Source: Ulva prolifera (taxonomy: Eukaryota; Chlorophyta; Ulvophyceae; Ulvales; Ulvaceae). From it: 64,000 nucleotides of DNA. The translations under genes and the position numbers were made by a program. This document shows positions 35,493 through 48,091 of this stretch, piece after piece. The stretch covers positions 2,371,481 through 2,435,480 of the forward strand of contig CM041203.1 in NCBI GenBank assembly GCA_023078555.1, given 5' to 3'. Under the pieces are notes generated by a model that had not been told where the DNA came from, searched no databases, and was given only the letters and a program-made list of their open reading frames with translations. Position 1 is the first letter of the stretch; the number at the start of each line of letters is the position of its first letter.

Positions 35493-36800
35493 CGTGGCGA
35501 ATGCATGTTCAAATTCGGTTCGGGCAGGATATCGATACACTACCCACTCAGTGACGCATGTGGATTCATGTTTCGACCGTAGCTCAGCTCACACGTTAAG
35601 ACACCTGCCTCGAAGTTGTCTTTGCCGTTCGGATATGGACCCAGACAGGCGTGCACACGAAGTCTCGTTCCCCTCCCATTCGATCGGTCTCGCAAACATG
35701 CGTTGTGCACGTGGCGACAGGTGTGATAACGAATGCAACGACTCTGCACTGCCTTCACCCGCTGATGACGTGCTGCTGAATGCACCTGCCGAAAACTTGA
35801 GTACCCCCGCTCTGTCCCCACCTGATGCGCTATGTCATGGCACGAGGTAAATACGTGAGGCGTCCATGTTACGCCCATCAGAACTGTGTCCCTCAATTCC
35901 CCTCACGAATATGCCGCATGATGCACAACAGGAACCCCAAGCCTGCAGAGGCGACGTCAAAGCCAAGACACCCAAACACTCTCCGCATGTCCACTCGGCT
36001 CAACAAGAAAGGGCTTCACGAGCCATGAACTCAAGGACTCAGACTCTAATTAAAATCAAGCTCTACGTATATACACAGCCAGTGACCATTCCACGTGGAC
36101 GCACGTGACCCTCCCCTCTCAGCTACGAGTTGCCGCAGCTGCCTAGGCGCACTGAGGCATACCTCAGTACGCCTGCTACCCCTGCCTGATGTTGTCAATG
36201 GCTATCGCCTTCACACACTGCCCGCGCTCCGGCTCTACAGACGTACGTTCAGACAGGCTTGCTCTAGGTGTGGACGACTGCCTCAACATGATCTATGCAC
36301 TAGCAGCACTCAAGCATAAGGCGTTCTGTCTTCATGTCCCAAAGCCCACATGGGCAGACCAGTGAATGCGGGGTGCCGTAAGCTGCATAGCGCTGGCCTG
36401 GGGTGCTAGTACTTGAATGGTGTTTTTGAGTCTGAATGTGCCGCCCTCCCATACATATGAAGAAGGCAAACGGCGAATGCAACATGGGGGAGACGGCACC
36501 GATCTCTGACGAAGCGTAATGCTGAAGGGTAATAGAACACCGCCGCCGTTCGTGAATATGAGCGTTGCGCACCCTTCAAGAATGGCAAGCGCCTTTCCTT
36601 GGTGACACAGGCCGCCAACGTTGGGGCGGGGCGTACCATGGCCATGGTCGCGCCACCCGGCCCCTGCTCCACGGGCCGCGCCGGGCGGCCCACGCTCCAG
36701 AGGCCGCCGGTCAAATATTGGCTTACATACGGCTGTTGATCGCGTTGGGCCGCAAAACAAAATTACGAACAATAGAAAAGTGACGGGCAGATTCGCAAGG
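35493..36800. other. Intergenic region before tRNA-Thr
   Basis: This holds the PIG-B promoter side and the 3' flank of tRNA-Thr. A 163-codon minus-strand frame (36332-36823) runs into the tRNA and has no recognisable domain, so it is not called. Confidence 0.5.
36776..36779 (-). terminator. RNA polymerase III terminator of tRNA-Thr
   Basis: On the minus strand a TTTT run lies about 21 bases after the tRNA 3' end. This is a standard minimal pol III stop signal. Confidence 0.6.
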
Positions 36801-36872
36801 TGCATGAGCCGTGGATTGAACACGGGACCTTATGATTACAAGTCACACGCTCTACCACTGAGCTACACATGC
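36801..36872 (-). tRNA. trnT-UGU: tRNA-Thr (anticodon UGU)
   Basis: The 72-nt sequence folds into a full cloverleaf without an intron. The acceptor stem GCATGTG pairs with CTCATGC (one T-T mismatch). The D arm is GCTC-AGTGGTA-GAGC. The anticodon stem is TGTGA/TCATA with loop CTTGTAA (anticodon TGT at 34-36), and the T arm is CCGTG-TTCAATC-CACGG. Internal promoter boxes are present: A box TAGCTCAGTGG and B box around GTTCAATCC. The discriminator is A, and CCA is not encoded. Confidence 0.93.
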
Positions 36873-38042
36873 TTAGCTGTACAACAGCGTTTCTTTGTTT
36901 ACTATAATATTGGATTTTGAATCAGAAAGAGTCGCAATGGATCTGACGCCCGTCCTCCCTCCGCACTGTAACGGTACACCAACTAAGCTGCAGCCTACAT
37001 GTCCCTACAGCAGATTCATCTCATTGTGTGAAACAGACCTGGCGTGCACACACCATATGCAGCTCTGTACACACTATTGTATTTCCAAGCACGCTTCGCA
37101 TGGCCAGCGATAGATCGAGTCACGTCCGATTACAGGCACACGAGAATGGTTAGCAGAGGGAGTTACAATTTATACGTAACCACTGCAGTTTGACCAGAAG
37201 GAAGCATGTCTGTTTGATCCGTGCAGGCAAGGTGCCGCTCTGAATTCTTCTTCAGCTGTGTGTCCAAGTGCAAATTGTGAGGGAGACACGAAATCATAAG
37301 TCAAGTCTGCAATATATTCATGCGTGTATCTAGGTGACACTGGACTGGTTCTGAGGCTGTGGCGCATCCTACATGAGGGGATGCCGTTGACATCGATGCG
37401 CGAAGAAAAATGGGAGGCCATTGCCTCTGAAGCTCGACATCCGGGTTTGTTGACAGAAGCTCGACATATCAGTGAGATCCGGCCCTGTTTTGCGCGCAGG
37501 TCGCATTCAGCGACAGATTCTTGACTCTCGCCGAGCGATTGTCGCGATACATCGTGATACATCGCAGGCGAACGTGGTTAGCGACACAGACGTTGTCACG
37601 GCCAGGTGAGGCGTTTAAGATTGCGTACCAGTGGCCAGTGGAGATTGGCATGCATGAAGACCTATGCTCTGCGTTTGAACACACAGATTTCCGAGATTCA
37701 CCGCCACTTTGAATGAAAGCACGTCACGCGGTCATGAATGAATAGAGCATCGTAAACAGCAGTTGCTTCAATGTGAAAAGCACACGACACTCCGATTTGC
37801 TACTTGTTCTTGTTGTCCAGCTGGCTGAGTGGCCACAAGACAGCGCAGTAGGTTGCACATGGTTGTTTGAATGCCACCGTTGTGATCTCCAGGTCTGCTG
37901 TGAGAGATGGTGTTGGCAATCAGCCAGGACAACATGATGTCCTGGGTAGCCCTAGTACAGGCTCTCTCAAAATCGGTACGGATTCCGGGGATGTGCGTGT
38001 GTTACGCGACTGTCGTACTGGTGCCAACGCTCGCCTGTGCAG
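36873..38042. other. Upstream region of APC2, first exon(s) not located
   Basis: The first recognised APC2 exon starts at 38043 after a TGTGCAG acceptor, so one or more 5' exons must lie here. Candidate frames at 37324-37524 and 37867-38040 exist, but neither shows a convincing match to the poorly conserved APC2 N-terminus. Confidence 0.45.
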
Positions 38043-41000
38043 AGCTGTGAAGAAGACATGATCAAGCGGATACAACTTGCGGAGTTCTCCAATCTGTATG
38101 CATCTCAGTCAATTGCTGCAGTTGCAACGTATGTTCACACCTGTGTCGCCGAGAAGATGAGGTCGCAACACATTCCCGAGTTCGTGGCTGCATTAAAGGG
38201 CTGCCTTGCCCAGGATGATAACACATCACTCAGCGAACAGCTTCACGTTGCAGTCATCGCAATGGCTACAGCAGTAGATCTCCACCTGCAGCTGATCGAC
38301 TACGTTGTAGCTGAAGCCCGGGCTCATGCAAGCCCAGAAACGCCAGCCGTGGTGCTCACAAAAATGACCACTCTACGGAGCACTTACCTGAGCACCGTGT
38401 CAGCTCAGCTCCTGACATGTGCTCAAGTTGACCTTCAGCAGGTGACTGTACATCCACTGATCTTCGCCGCGGGACCGCAGATGTTGGGCCTGTTGTGAAC
38501 TGTCACTGCTGCATCCACTTACTTAGATGGCAGCTCCTGCAGTGCAGTTTTGATTGCACTACAATTTGGTCACGTTTCCACTTTTGTTTTTAAAATCTGG
38601 TATCGTTCTCACTTTGAAGGTGCTGGGTTCCTGTGATGGCCAAGAACCATCCGATCAGCAAGCAATTGCAGGACCATCCACCTCCTCCTTCCACTCCGCC
38701 ACAAGTCAATGATGGCGTGCAGGTGCTAGCACGCTTCTTCGCCGCTCGTCTCTCCGAAATGTGCGAGATGAGCGGCGCAAACCTCATCTCCAGCCTGCAA
38801 GCCGCGGAAGCAGAGGCAGCAGAAGCGTCCTCTGCTCCAGGCGAGGCACAGAATGAACCCCCTGCCCCGCCTGCAGCCGGCACACTCACCAACCTCCCAC
38901 CAGCCAGCACCATCCCTCTCTCTCAGGACTGGCTGCAGCGCATCTACGAGGTGGTGGACGCCCTCGCCTCACTGCAGCTCCCAGCTCAGGTGCTCGCAGT
39001 GCTCTCCTCAGCAGTCAGGCAGGATGTGCACGAGGCCATCTCCTCGCTCGGGAAGGACTGGCTGTTTGTGCCGGTGCTGGCTGCTGCAGAGCAGTACGTG
39101 GCTGCGGCACCACTGCTGCTGCTTCGGCACCTGCTGCCTCGCATGGTGCGGCCTCTTGTTAACCCCGTAAGCCACATTGTAGCCCCCACACTCTCAGAGT
39201 CGCTGGTCCCTGCCAGCGGCGCCCAAAGCTTGTGCTGGCCACGAGGCCTGCACCCATATGCACCTCTTCTGCACTCCTGCAGCGAAAATCCGGCACATCA
39301 GAAGTATATCAGCTCTGCCTGCTTGACAGTGACGGCCTCCCACGAAGCTGCCCAGTGACTGCTCCAGGCAACGTCTCCGGTGATCGATGGAATCCTCTGC
39401 TGAGCGGCCTCACACCGGTGCACGTGTTGGATGTGTAAAGAAAACACCATTGTTGCTTCTGGTTTGTGTGCGTCAGGCTCGCCTGATGCCCTGATCGCCT
39501 GTCCCTGTGGTGCTCTCCAATCTGATTCCCCTAGCTTGAGATGCAGAAGCTTGTGTTGATCAAGTGTCACTGTCAAATCATGCATACCGAATGGCACGTG
39601 CTGCCACCACATTTCGGTCAAGCATCAGGTGACAGAGCTCCGAGACGCCTCTGCTGATAGCCAATGCCGCACTGCTTTATGGTGCCTTGAAGACGTGCAC
39701 TGCTTTTGACCATGTCTCCCAGACGGTGTACACCTGGGTCAGCAGCGCCGGAAATATGTCGGTCGAGGGGTCCGCATGCCACTGTGTGTCCATCGTGTGA
39801 AAAGCAAGCCCACATGCTGCTGAATATAATGGCCATGCAGCTGAGAGGCCGTCTCCATACAGGTGCCAGCAGAGCAGCTGCAGGAGGCTGAGCAGCAGGA
39901 GTGCCTCCGCTTACAGTTCTTCCTCTATGACACCCTCGGCCGGCTGTACGTCGACTGCATGTTTGACATCATGATGGCGTACCCGGACAGCGAGCCCGCG
40001 GCCCAGGACTGCGCGGAGTGCATGAAGCGAACCAACCTGCACCGCCACTTCGTGGACTCCCTGCTGCAGGCTCTTCACCGCCGGCTGCTGCACCCAGGTG
40101 CCTTCCCCACCTTCACCGCCCCTTGCCTGCGCCCTGCTGGGGTGGGAGGCATACTGTCTGAGGCCGCGGCGATTCCGCTGCAGCGGCGCTGTTCACTGGT
40201 GTGTTGGTGGGATGAGAGTGGGCATACCGGCCCTGCTTGTTCTGCATTGCAGCGATGAAGTGTTGCTACCAGCAGCACGGAGCGCTGCTGCCGCATGCAC
40301 ACCTGGCAACTTCATCACAGCTACCGCAGCCGCTGGCGCTAGCTAGGGCACCTCTCTCCGCCCTTGCGCTTACAACCTGCACGTCTGGCCATGCATGGGG
40401 CATCGATGGTGTGGCTGCAGTTGTGCTGCAACTTGCACCACGTTTTAATACTGTGTTTGCATTCGGCCATCCCCATCTGGCTCAACCCGACCACAGCCCC
40501 TGGTGCTACTGTACGCGATTCATGCGATTGCCCGTGGGTTTGCGATGGCGGACCCGCTCGCGACGTTCACCCCACGCCCACGCTGGCATCGCGATCGGGC
40601 GCTGACGCCCGCGTGGCTGCAGGCGTCGCGACAGAGAACATCCTCGACGCGCACATCAACGCGATCAAGGTCCTGCAGTGCATCGACAAGAGCGGCGCGC
40701 TGCTCGAGGCCGCCACGCTACCGATCAAGTCCTACCTGCGCTCCCGCCCCGACACCATCCGCTGCGTAGTCAAGATGCTCACCCAGGCACGTCTCGTGCC
40801 GCCCACCATCCTATGCTCAGGCCTGGCACCTTGTGCCATCCGGTCTCTCATTGTCCCCAGCCCACGGAGGGGAAGAGAAAACACAGAGCAGCCACACCGG
40901 AGGACACCGGCACACACGATGGCCGCTGCCGCTTTGAAGCGCGCAGTCCTCTCAAAGCAGTTGAAGCTGTCAACACTGTCGAGGACTCATCAGGCGCCGT

Positions 41001-43974
41001 GATGGCGACACGTGGGGTGGCCTGGCAACCTGGCCTGAATTGAACAACATGTGTACTGTGCAGGAGGATGCAGACGGGGCGGGCGGCAGCCTACTCTCTG
41101 AGGTGCGGGAGCCCACAGGGGGGGCGGCAGGGTGTGACGAGATCGAGGGCCCCGATGCGGTGCTGCAGGCGGCCGAGGAGTGGGTGCCGACGCCGGTGGA
41201 GCTCGACAACGCGCGCCTGCACGACTCCTCCTCCTTCGACATCATCACGACGCTTGTAGACATCTACGGGGACTCGCTGTTTGTGGCGGAGTACAAGTGC
41301 GCCTCTCGTTGCTGCACCCGTGGCCACGCGGCGCAGCCGCTTGTCTGGCCTCCTGGCCGCTCCAGCGCATGTCCTTCCCGTCTTTTGACAAACAGTCCGG
41401 TCAAATCAGTGGCGTGTGCGCCCGTTTGCTCGATGCTAGCCCCCCTGATGCTAGCATGGTGAATTTGCCGCAGCAGTGTTCTTTTTTACGACCCTTGGCA
41501 AGTGTGTCGGCGCATGGGCAGCATGGGCAGCGGGGCGTCTGCAGGCGCATGCTCGGCAGCAAGCTGGTGAAGAAGGCCGACTTCGACACCGACTTTGAGA
41601 CGCAGACGCTGGAGCTGCTCAAGCTGCGCTTCCTCGAGAGCGAGCTGCACCACTGCGACGTCATGCTCAAGGACATGCAGGTGCGCCTCCTCCCATGCCT
41701 CCTTCACAGCGCCGCGCCGCACATGCATGCATGTACATCCCCCAGTGCTGCTTGTGCCCATGCAGCGAGAGGGGCCCGGTTGGCCCGGCTCCTCACGTGT
41801 GAAGCCACAGCAGGCGTTCGCATCACGCTGCGGCTGCGCAACCGCCTCATGAACATTTCAATTGTCCAGCTGCAGCGCTGCCGCAGGGATGGAGCCCAGC
41901 ATGGAGCCCAGCATGGAGCCCAGCATGGAGCCCAGCATGGAGCCCCAGCTGTGCATCTCGTTGGTGCTGGCCGCTCAGACTCGCACATGCGGACCCCCAA
42001 ATTCGCCGCTCACGCACAGCCCCACGGGCCTGAGCAGTTCCATGCCGTGTCATTCACGCCAGTAGCCATCAATTTGCCTCGGTGCACGGCCGTTTGAGCG
42101 CTTCCCTGCCGACGAGTGTCATGCTGCGTGCTGCGACGCCGTGCGGCAGCCTCCCTGTGTGCCGTTGCCTGCAGCTAACGCATCCATGCACACGCGCTGC
42201 GTAAGCCCACGCATCCGAACACCTCATGAGACCACGGCTCCTGGTGGCTGAGGGTCACGGGCCATCTAACGCAGCGGCCGTGTGTTGCAGCAAAGCCGCC
42301 GCCACGTGCAAGCGCTGCTGCATCCGGACAGCGCGTCAGCGGCGCAGCTCGAGAAGCTGAGGCCCCACCTGCAGTCCCTGTCCGTGCTCATCTGTTCCCG
42401 CCTGTTCTGGCCGGAGCTCCCGACGGCCGACCTCCAGCTCCGCCTGCCGGGTGCGCACTTCCCACCGCCTCCAACCTCACGCGACCAGCAGTCTCAGCCG
42501 GCGCACTCATGTGCCAGGTGTGGTGCAACCAACACAGTGCCGTGAGCGCAATAGCAGAGTGACCTGCAGCGACCTGCCTCACTTGTATACTGAGAGGCTG
42601 TTGTATTGGCGACTGCGGTGTGGTATGCAAGGTATATCATGCCGAGGAGCGCGGAAATCATTCTGTGCAAACGGATTTGAGACCACCACAGAGCTCTCTT
42701 CCACAGGCAGCAAGAGCTGACGGGTGAGTGCCGCGTAGGACGTCACTGTCCGGCGACCATGCTGATAGATGCAGTGTCTGTGCAGACTGGGCGCGGAAGG
42801 CTGCGGAAGCACATTCGCAGGCGTTCCACCTGGCCAAGGCGCCTCGCAAGCTGGCGTTTGCCCCGGCGCTCGGCATCGTGGAGCTGGAGCTGGTCGTGGG
42901 AACCGCCACGCTCAACTTCTCGGTGTCCCCTGTGCTGGCCTGCATCATCCTGCCGTTCCAGGAGCACGAGAGCATGTCCGCGGTGGACCTCGAGAAGGCG
43001 ACCAACATCCCCATGGACGTCCTCCTGCGCAAGTGAGACCTCCTGCCTGCACTCTAGCCTGCAACGGGCCTGCTGGAGGCGGCAGTGTGGTCTTGCTGTC
43101 GTCATCTGCATTGCACGGTGCCATTGCTGGCTCCGCCTGGCCACGGCACATGACTGAGTAGCCACATTTGTTTAGCTGCTTGTGCCGCTGTGACTCTGTC
43201 TTCCTTGCTTGCAATGTGTTACGGTGAAGGCAAACCACGGGGGATTCAGCCCCATTCGAAATGATAACACAGCATCTGCTCTGTCGCGCTGTACTGTTTT
43301 GAAGGCAAAGTGGCCGGTGTGTGCCTGTGTGAGAACAGTGGTGGTGTGGCTGCAGGGCGCTATTCTGGGTGCAGCAGGGGGTGCTGAATGAGGCGCGGCT
43401 ACCAGGGGGTCACCTGCAGTACCGCCGCGCTGACAAGCTCCCGGACAGCGCAGCACAGAGCACAGCCGTCATCTGCGAGGAGCCAGAAGACGAAGATGCC
43501 CAGCCGGCCCGCCGGCAGCAGGCAGAGCCTGAAAACGGCTGCCAGGCCTTCTTGCATGTGCGGTTCCTGCATGTCTGCGACATCGTGCCCACGGAGCACT
43601 CCTGCTTTGCTCAATGCACTGTACGTTTGTTGTGTTCGGCCTAGCAGCAGGGCAACCGATGCCGGCATGCTTCCATGAAGTGCAAGTCAGAATGTGGCCT
43701 CGCTTCATGCAGTCCATGGCGACTGTGGGGCGTATCAGTTATTTTGCGTTCACAGGAGCATCCCATGCAGGTGATCAATAACATATTGACCAGTGCAACG
43801 CATTGCACTCTGGAGCGGCTGCACAAGCTGCTGGGCATGTTTGGGGCGCACATGAACCCGAAATATGATCATACAGAAGATGAGCTGCTTGAGTACCTGG
43901 ATGTGCTGGTCGAGCGTGGCCATCTTCGGTGTGAGGGATCGCAGTACTGCCTGAACAAAGCAGCCCCATCATGA
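38043..43974 (+). CDS. APC2: Anaphase-promoting complex subunit 2 (cullin-like)
   Basis: APC2 is the cullin scaffold subunit that pairs with APC11 in the APC/C ubiquitin ligase controlling mitotic exit. Exons are 38043-38441, 38723-39166, 39863-40097, 40623-40786, 41064-41296, 41545-41680, 42291-42450, 42786-43032, 43356-43557 and 43756-43974; together they encode ~812 residues, but the 5' end is missing. Diagnostic blocks are YPDSEPAAQDCAECMKRT, LLHPGVATENILDAHINAIKVL, ATLPIKSYLRSRPDTIRCVV, WVPTPVEL, FDIITTLVDIYGDSLFVAEYK, the cullin-homology LELLKLRF and CDVMLKDM, and WVQQGVLNEARL. The C-terminal winged-helix (WHB) segment runs from CTLERLHKLLGMF to the stop. The intron after 40786 starts GCACGT and must be GC-AG, because the acceptor is phase 0 and the nearest GT would break frame. 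Confidence 0.94.
41889..41949 (+). repeat. 12-bp minisatellite in an APC2 intron
   Basis: Five units of ATGGAGCCCAGC lie head to tail; the last carries one extra C. The array is inside intron 41681-42290. The period is a multiple of three, which explains the open frames across it. Confidence 0.93.
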
Positions 43975-44907
43975 TGTTCCGAGTAGCACACCCGCTTTGA
44001 TTGGCGGCGGGCGCATGGCAATCGGCGTAAACGGTGTTTCTTTGTTGTTGAGTGACACTCGATTTAGGCCAATGGGATCATGATTGAATGGATGGTAGAT
44101 TGTCAATGGCACTAGGTATGGCTGTCTGAATGGATTCTCACATCGGCCCATGTGCGTTCACCCTCTGCAGTGCTGATCCATCGATGTTCTACATGCCTTT
44201 GAATCGGATGCAGGCTGCGACAGAGCTGCTGCTGTGGTGTGGCTTCGCTAATCCAGGTTGCAATGCAGATGTCAATGAGTCGGCCTGTTGGCATTCAGCT
44301 TGTGGGATTACAACTTGCGTGAACAAGTCACAGTGCACCAGCAGGACTGCTGTGCTAGTATGTGTTGTCTGTTATCCCAACTGTCGGCACCCACCTGACA
44401 GATGTCGGACTCAATGTGTTTGACCACTTGATATTGGATACCTGCTCATGTTGCAGTGTGTCGGCATGAGGTAGCCTGGACACCAGGTATCATGTCGGAT
44501 TATGCTGTCCCCTTGTCATTCTGATGAAGCAGATGCTAGTCAAAATGTCAGCAAGCTAGTTGACGATAGTGGCATTCACGTCAAGCTCGTGGCCTCCTCA
44601 GCTCAAGTGTCATTGGACCCCACTGCAAACTGTCGCAAATGTCTTGCTACCCACACAGAACCATCGACTCCACATTTCATTCGAGTGCCTCAACACCCCC
44701 CCCCCTACATGTGGTTTCTCCGCTGCTCTGTGCTGCCATCTTGCCGTCCTCCAACGCTTTCCTGAGAAAATGGGCCTAGCCTAAACCAAAAATCGTCAGT
44801 CCTGAAGCACGCAAATGACTGACACATGGAAAAATGAAATTGATAAACTTGACCTCATATACATCGATGATGTAAATGGGCCTTTCCAAAACTCTGTGAA
44901 GTGCTCC
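43975..44907. other. Intergenic region after APC2
   Basis: This spacer between the APC2 stop and the stop of a convergent small minus-strand ORF has no recognised coding segment or RNA gene. A C-run (CCCCCCCCC) occurs at 44696-44704. Confidence 0.5.
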
Positions 44908-45387
44908 CTATCTCGAGACAGGATGTGTCTCTGAACCTGATGCAGTGCCACAAGATCCAGACACAGATGGAGATGCCGATCTGGGCTTTTCTGCGATGGC
45001 AGAATTCAACACAGAGGCAAGCTTGTGAGTTTGAGGTCCATCTTCCCACAGGCCATCGAGATTGCGTTGCCGAATCCATGATAGCAGGGCAATGGCCGCC
45101 CTCTCTGGTTCATCCAACGCATGGTGCTCCTCCAGGATTTGCTCAGAGTAGGCCTGCTGTGCTGCTTCATGAAGATCAGCGAGGTGTGCTGAACTTTGTT
45201 CAGCCAGAGTACTGTGAGGTATACATAGGACTCCCAGGTGCCACAGCAACCCCACTGGGTCGTTCTTTGCAAACTCGTCTAGCGCTGTCCCAGTGTCCTG
45301 GAGCTGACGTATGCGTTCACGCATGTACCGTCTCCTGAAACACCCTGCTCTGTCGTGGTGTATATCTTGACACTTCCAACCATCCAT
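44908..45387 (-). CDS. Hypothetical protein, 159 residues, single exon
   Basis: An uninterrupted minus-strand frame encodes a largely helical, acidic, soluble protein. Its central part (ALDEFAKNDPVGLLWHLG, then a stretch ending EPERAAIALLSWIRQRN) alternates hydrophobic and charged residues as a real helical protein would. The C-terminus is Ser/Gly-rich. I recognise no family, catalytic motif, signal peptide or membrane segment. Its start lies ~113 bases from the next plus-strand ORF in divergent orientation. Additional upstream or downstream exons are possible. Confidence 0.45.
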   Translation of the reverse strand: MDGWKCQDIHHDRAGCFRRRYMRERIRQLQDTGTALDEFAKNDPVGLLWHLGVLCIPHSTLAEQSSAHLADLHEAAQQAYSEQILEEHHALDEPERAAIALLSWIRQRNLDGLWEDGPQTHKLASVLNSAIAEKPRSASPSVSGSCGTASGSETHPVSR

Positions 45388-45500
45388 TACGGTCGTATCA
45401 AGGCCGAGCCGACGCAGGCTCTCGAGGGTTGGTCAGCTGATTACGGTGCTACCTCCGATGCCAGCACCTTTGCGTGTCCACGCAAGAATTTTTTGCTTCG

Positions 45501-45797
45501 ATGCTGAAACGTTTACGCCACGACGGAAGAAAGGTGTTGTCGGATTACGTCTGGGAGTCACAGACTCGGGCAGGGCAAGGGGTTGTAAATGTGGCAGGAG
45601 CATCACAGCAGCATCGCCTGTTCGTAGAGTGTACGTTACATGGGCGAATATACTTCGGCGCCGTTCGGGAAGGCATCCGAATCATGACTGGCGCAGCGTC
45701 CTGGAGTGCAGTACTTGGACTCCGCAGCATTGCAGAGCTCTACAGTGCGCGGGAGCGACCCCCGAAAGCCACCTACTGGCAAGAGTGCACACCTTGA
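45501..45797 (+). CDS. Hypothetical small protein, ~98 residues
   Basis: The frame from ATG 45501 is open to a stop at 45797. The protein begins MLKRLRHDGRKVLSDYVWES and ends in a stretch with GAASWSAVLGLRSIAELYSA. The alternation of beta-like and helical segments suggests a small folded domain, but I cannot name it. It could be the last exon of a longer gene, since the frame stays open upstream. It ends 135 bases before the desaturase ATG on the same strand. Confidence 0.4.
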   Translation: MLKRLRHDGRKVLSDYVWESQTRAGQGVVNVAGASQQHRLFVECTLHGRIYFGAVREGIRIMTGAASWSAVLGLRSIAELYSARERPPKATYWQECTP

Positions 45798-45932
45798 ATC
45801 AATAGAATTGCAGTGCCATAGCAGCATGCACGCGCTCCCGCCAACAGCTCATCTAGTTCACTACAGCATCCTTCATCAGTAGTCTGCTTTTCTGCATTTT
45901 TCTCGCAGGACGCGCCGGTGGCATTGTCGACA

Positions 45933-48091
45933 ATGGGTAAAGGAGGCTGCTCACACTCCGCTCAGGCGGATCAGAATGACTCATGGTTGGGTATCAAGAA
46001 CATAGCATCAGCTGTGTCGGCGATTACAGGCAACAAATGGGCCGAGGGATCCATGGCTGTCAAGACCGCCGGATCCGGCAAGGTCGCTGCAGTCAGTCAG
46101 CCCCGGACACAGCCCATTTCGTGGGATGAAGTACGATCGCACAGTAGCGCTGACAGCTGCTGGATTGTCGTCAAGTCTAAGGTGTGCTATTGAGCCAGCT
46201 GTCGTCAAACAAACCTCCTGCAAGGTCAAGGATTTGAACGCCAGATTTCTGCGGCAGGTTTACGACGTCACAGTTTTTGCACCTCATCATCCGGGTGGAC
46301 AAGCGATTGTTGCATATGGTGGGAGAGATGCCACAGATGTGTTTGCGGCGTTCCATGATTCTTCGACATGGGCAAAGCTTGACGAATTCTGCATCGGCCA
46401 AGTGGAGGTATGACACTGCCTCAGCGAGCAGCCACAAAAATGCTCTTCTCTAGTCGTGACATGGCTCGTGCGCTTTTCGAGGCCGCTCATGTGTTGGAGG
46501 CAAGTGCGGCTGACTCCGGAGTTCCGCGCTGCATGCCGACAGGTGGTAGACCGCACGTTTTGTAGTTCCAGTCCAGCACTATCACATCCGCAACACGCTG
46601 TTCCGGGTTGCTGGTAATCTTGTGTGCAGTTTGGTCGCTCTCGCGTGGTCTTTCACAAGGCGGTCTCTTGCAGTACACCGAGCCAGACACCATGCTGAAA
46701 GACTTCCGCAAGATGCGGGCTCAGATGATTCGTGCCGGTCTTTTCAAGAGCAGCAAGTCTTTCTATGTCTGGAAAGTATTGTCTCTCTTGGGGATGTACT
46801 TCACTGTTGCTGCAATTCTTGTCAACGGTGAGGGATCATGGGCTGCTTGCCTGGCGTCATCCTTCCTGCTTGGTCTTGCATGGCAGCAGTCTGGATGGCT
46901 GGCGCACGACTTCCTTCATCACCAGGTTTTCAGCGATCGTCGAATCAACAATGCGTTTGGCCATGTCATCGGCAACATCCTCCAGGGCTTCTCCGTGGAC
47001 TGGTGGAAGAGCAAGCACAACACGCACCACGCTGTACCAAACGAATGCACTGAGGATGCTGCGGCTGTAGATCCTGGTTCGCTCCACCCTACCGCCCATG
47101 CACTGCGAAATCGTATTATTATCCGTTGTTGTATTGGCAATGCTGGCGGAAGCCTGTCCTGACACTTTGGAAGTGGTGCAGATATCGACACACTACCACT
47201 GTTGGCATGGCATGAAGACATGGTCAAGAATGTGGACCCAGCAACAGCTCAGCTGCTCCGCGTTCAGCAGTACCTCTTTTTCCCCCTCCTCTGCTTCGCT
47301 CGCATGACCTGGGCACAGCAGTCTTTTGCGCATGCGCGTCTGCTGAGCAAGATCACCCGGGCCGGAAGCATCGAAGTGGCCCTTCTATGTGTGCACTACC
47401 TGACGTTCCTGGCACTCCCCATCGCAACCTTGGGGGCTGTTCAGGGAGTCCTCTTCTTTGGGCTGGCGCAGGTGTGCTGACAATGCCACAAGTGGCTCTG
47501 CTCTGACAACACACAATGCAAGTGATCCGCATGCAAGTTTGAACACCTGCACAGTGTTGTTGAGGAGGCTCTTGTTCGTACTGCACATGCATGTGCAGTG
47601 CCACTGGTGGTGTCTGATCATGGTGTCTGCGCAGACTGGCCTCACACACCGCAGATTCCTGCATGCACACACGCCTGACCCGTCTGAATCCAGTTTCCAC
47701 CTGAAGAAGCACGTTTTGTTGACAGGCTGTCATTGGCTTTGGTCGCATGCAGGTGCTGGCTGGCTTCATGCTGGCTCTCGTCTTTGTCCAGAGTCACAAC
47801 GGGATGGAGGTGTACTTGGGTGGCAAGGACTTTGTGTCTGCGCAGCTGGTGTCGACCCGCAACATCGACTCGACCCTGTTCATGGACTGGTTCACCGGTG
47901 GCCTGAACTACCAGATCGAGCACCATCTGTACCCGACGATGCCCCGGCACAACCTGCGCCGTGCCAAACCGCTGGTGGAGGCGTTCTGCCGCGAGCACGG
48001 CTTCATGTACGAGTCCTGTGGGATGGACACCGGCACGTACCGCGTGCTGCAGAGGCTTGCTGACATAGCTGCCAAGGTTCCAGTCGCATGA
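45933..48091 (+). CDS. Cytochrome b5-fused front-end fatty acid desaturase (delta-6 type)
   Basis: This ER membrane enzyme inserts a double bond between an existing one and the carboxyl end of C18-C20 acyl chains; electrons come from its own b5 domain. Exons are 45933-46181, 46258-46407, 46674-47076, 47182-47471 and 47753-48091, giving 476 residues with all GT-AG introns. The b5 heme motif HPGG is at 94-97. The histidine boxes are HDFLHH (211-216), HNTHH (248-252) and the diagnostic QIEHH (418-422), where Q replaces the first H. Length, the [16 protein letters not shown] block and the C-terminal [10 protein letters not shown] closely resemble the delta-6 desaturase of Lobosphaera incisa. Regioselectivity (delta-6, delta-5 or delta-8) cannot be proven from sequence. 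The start is the ATG at 45933; the frame is open slightly upstream without another ATG. Confidence 0.93.

Noticed and set aside
36332-36823. 163-codon minus-strand open frame
   Set aside because: It overlaps the 3' part of tRNA-Thr, begins within it, and shows no recognisable motif.
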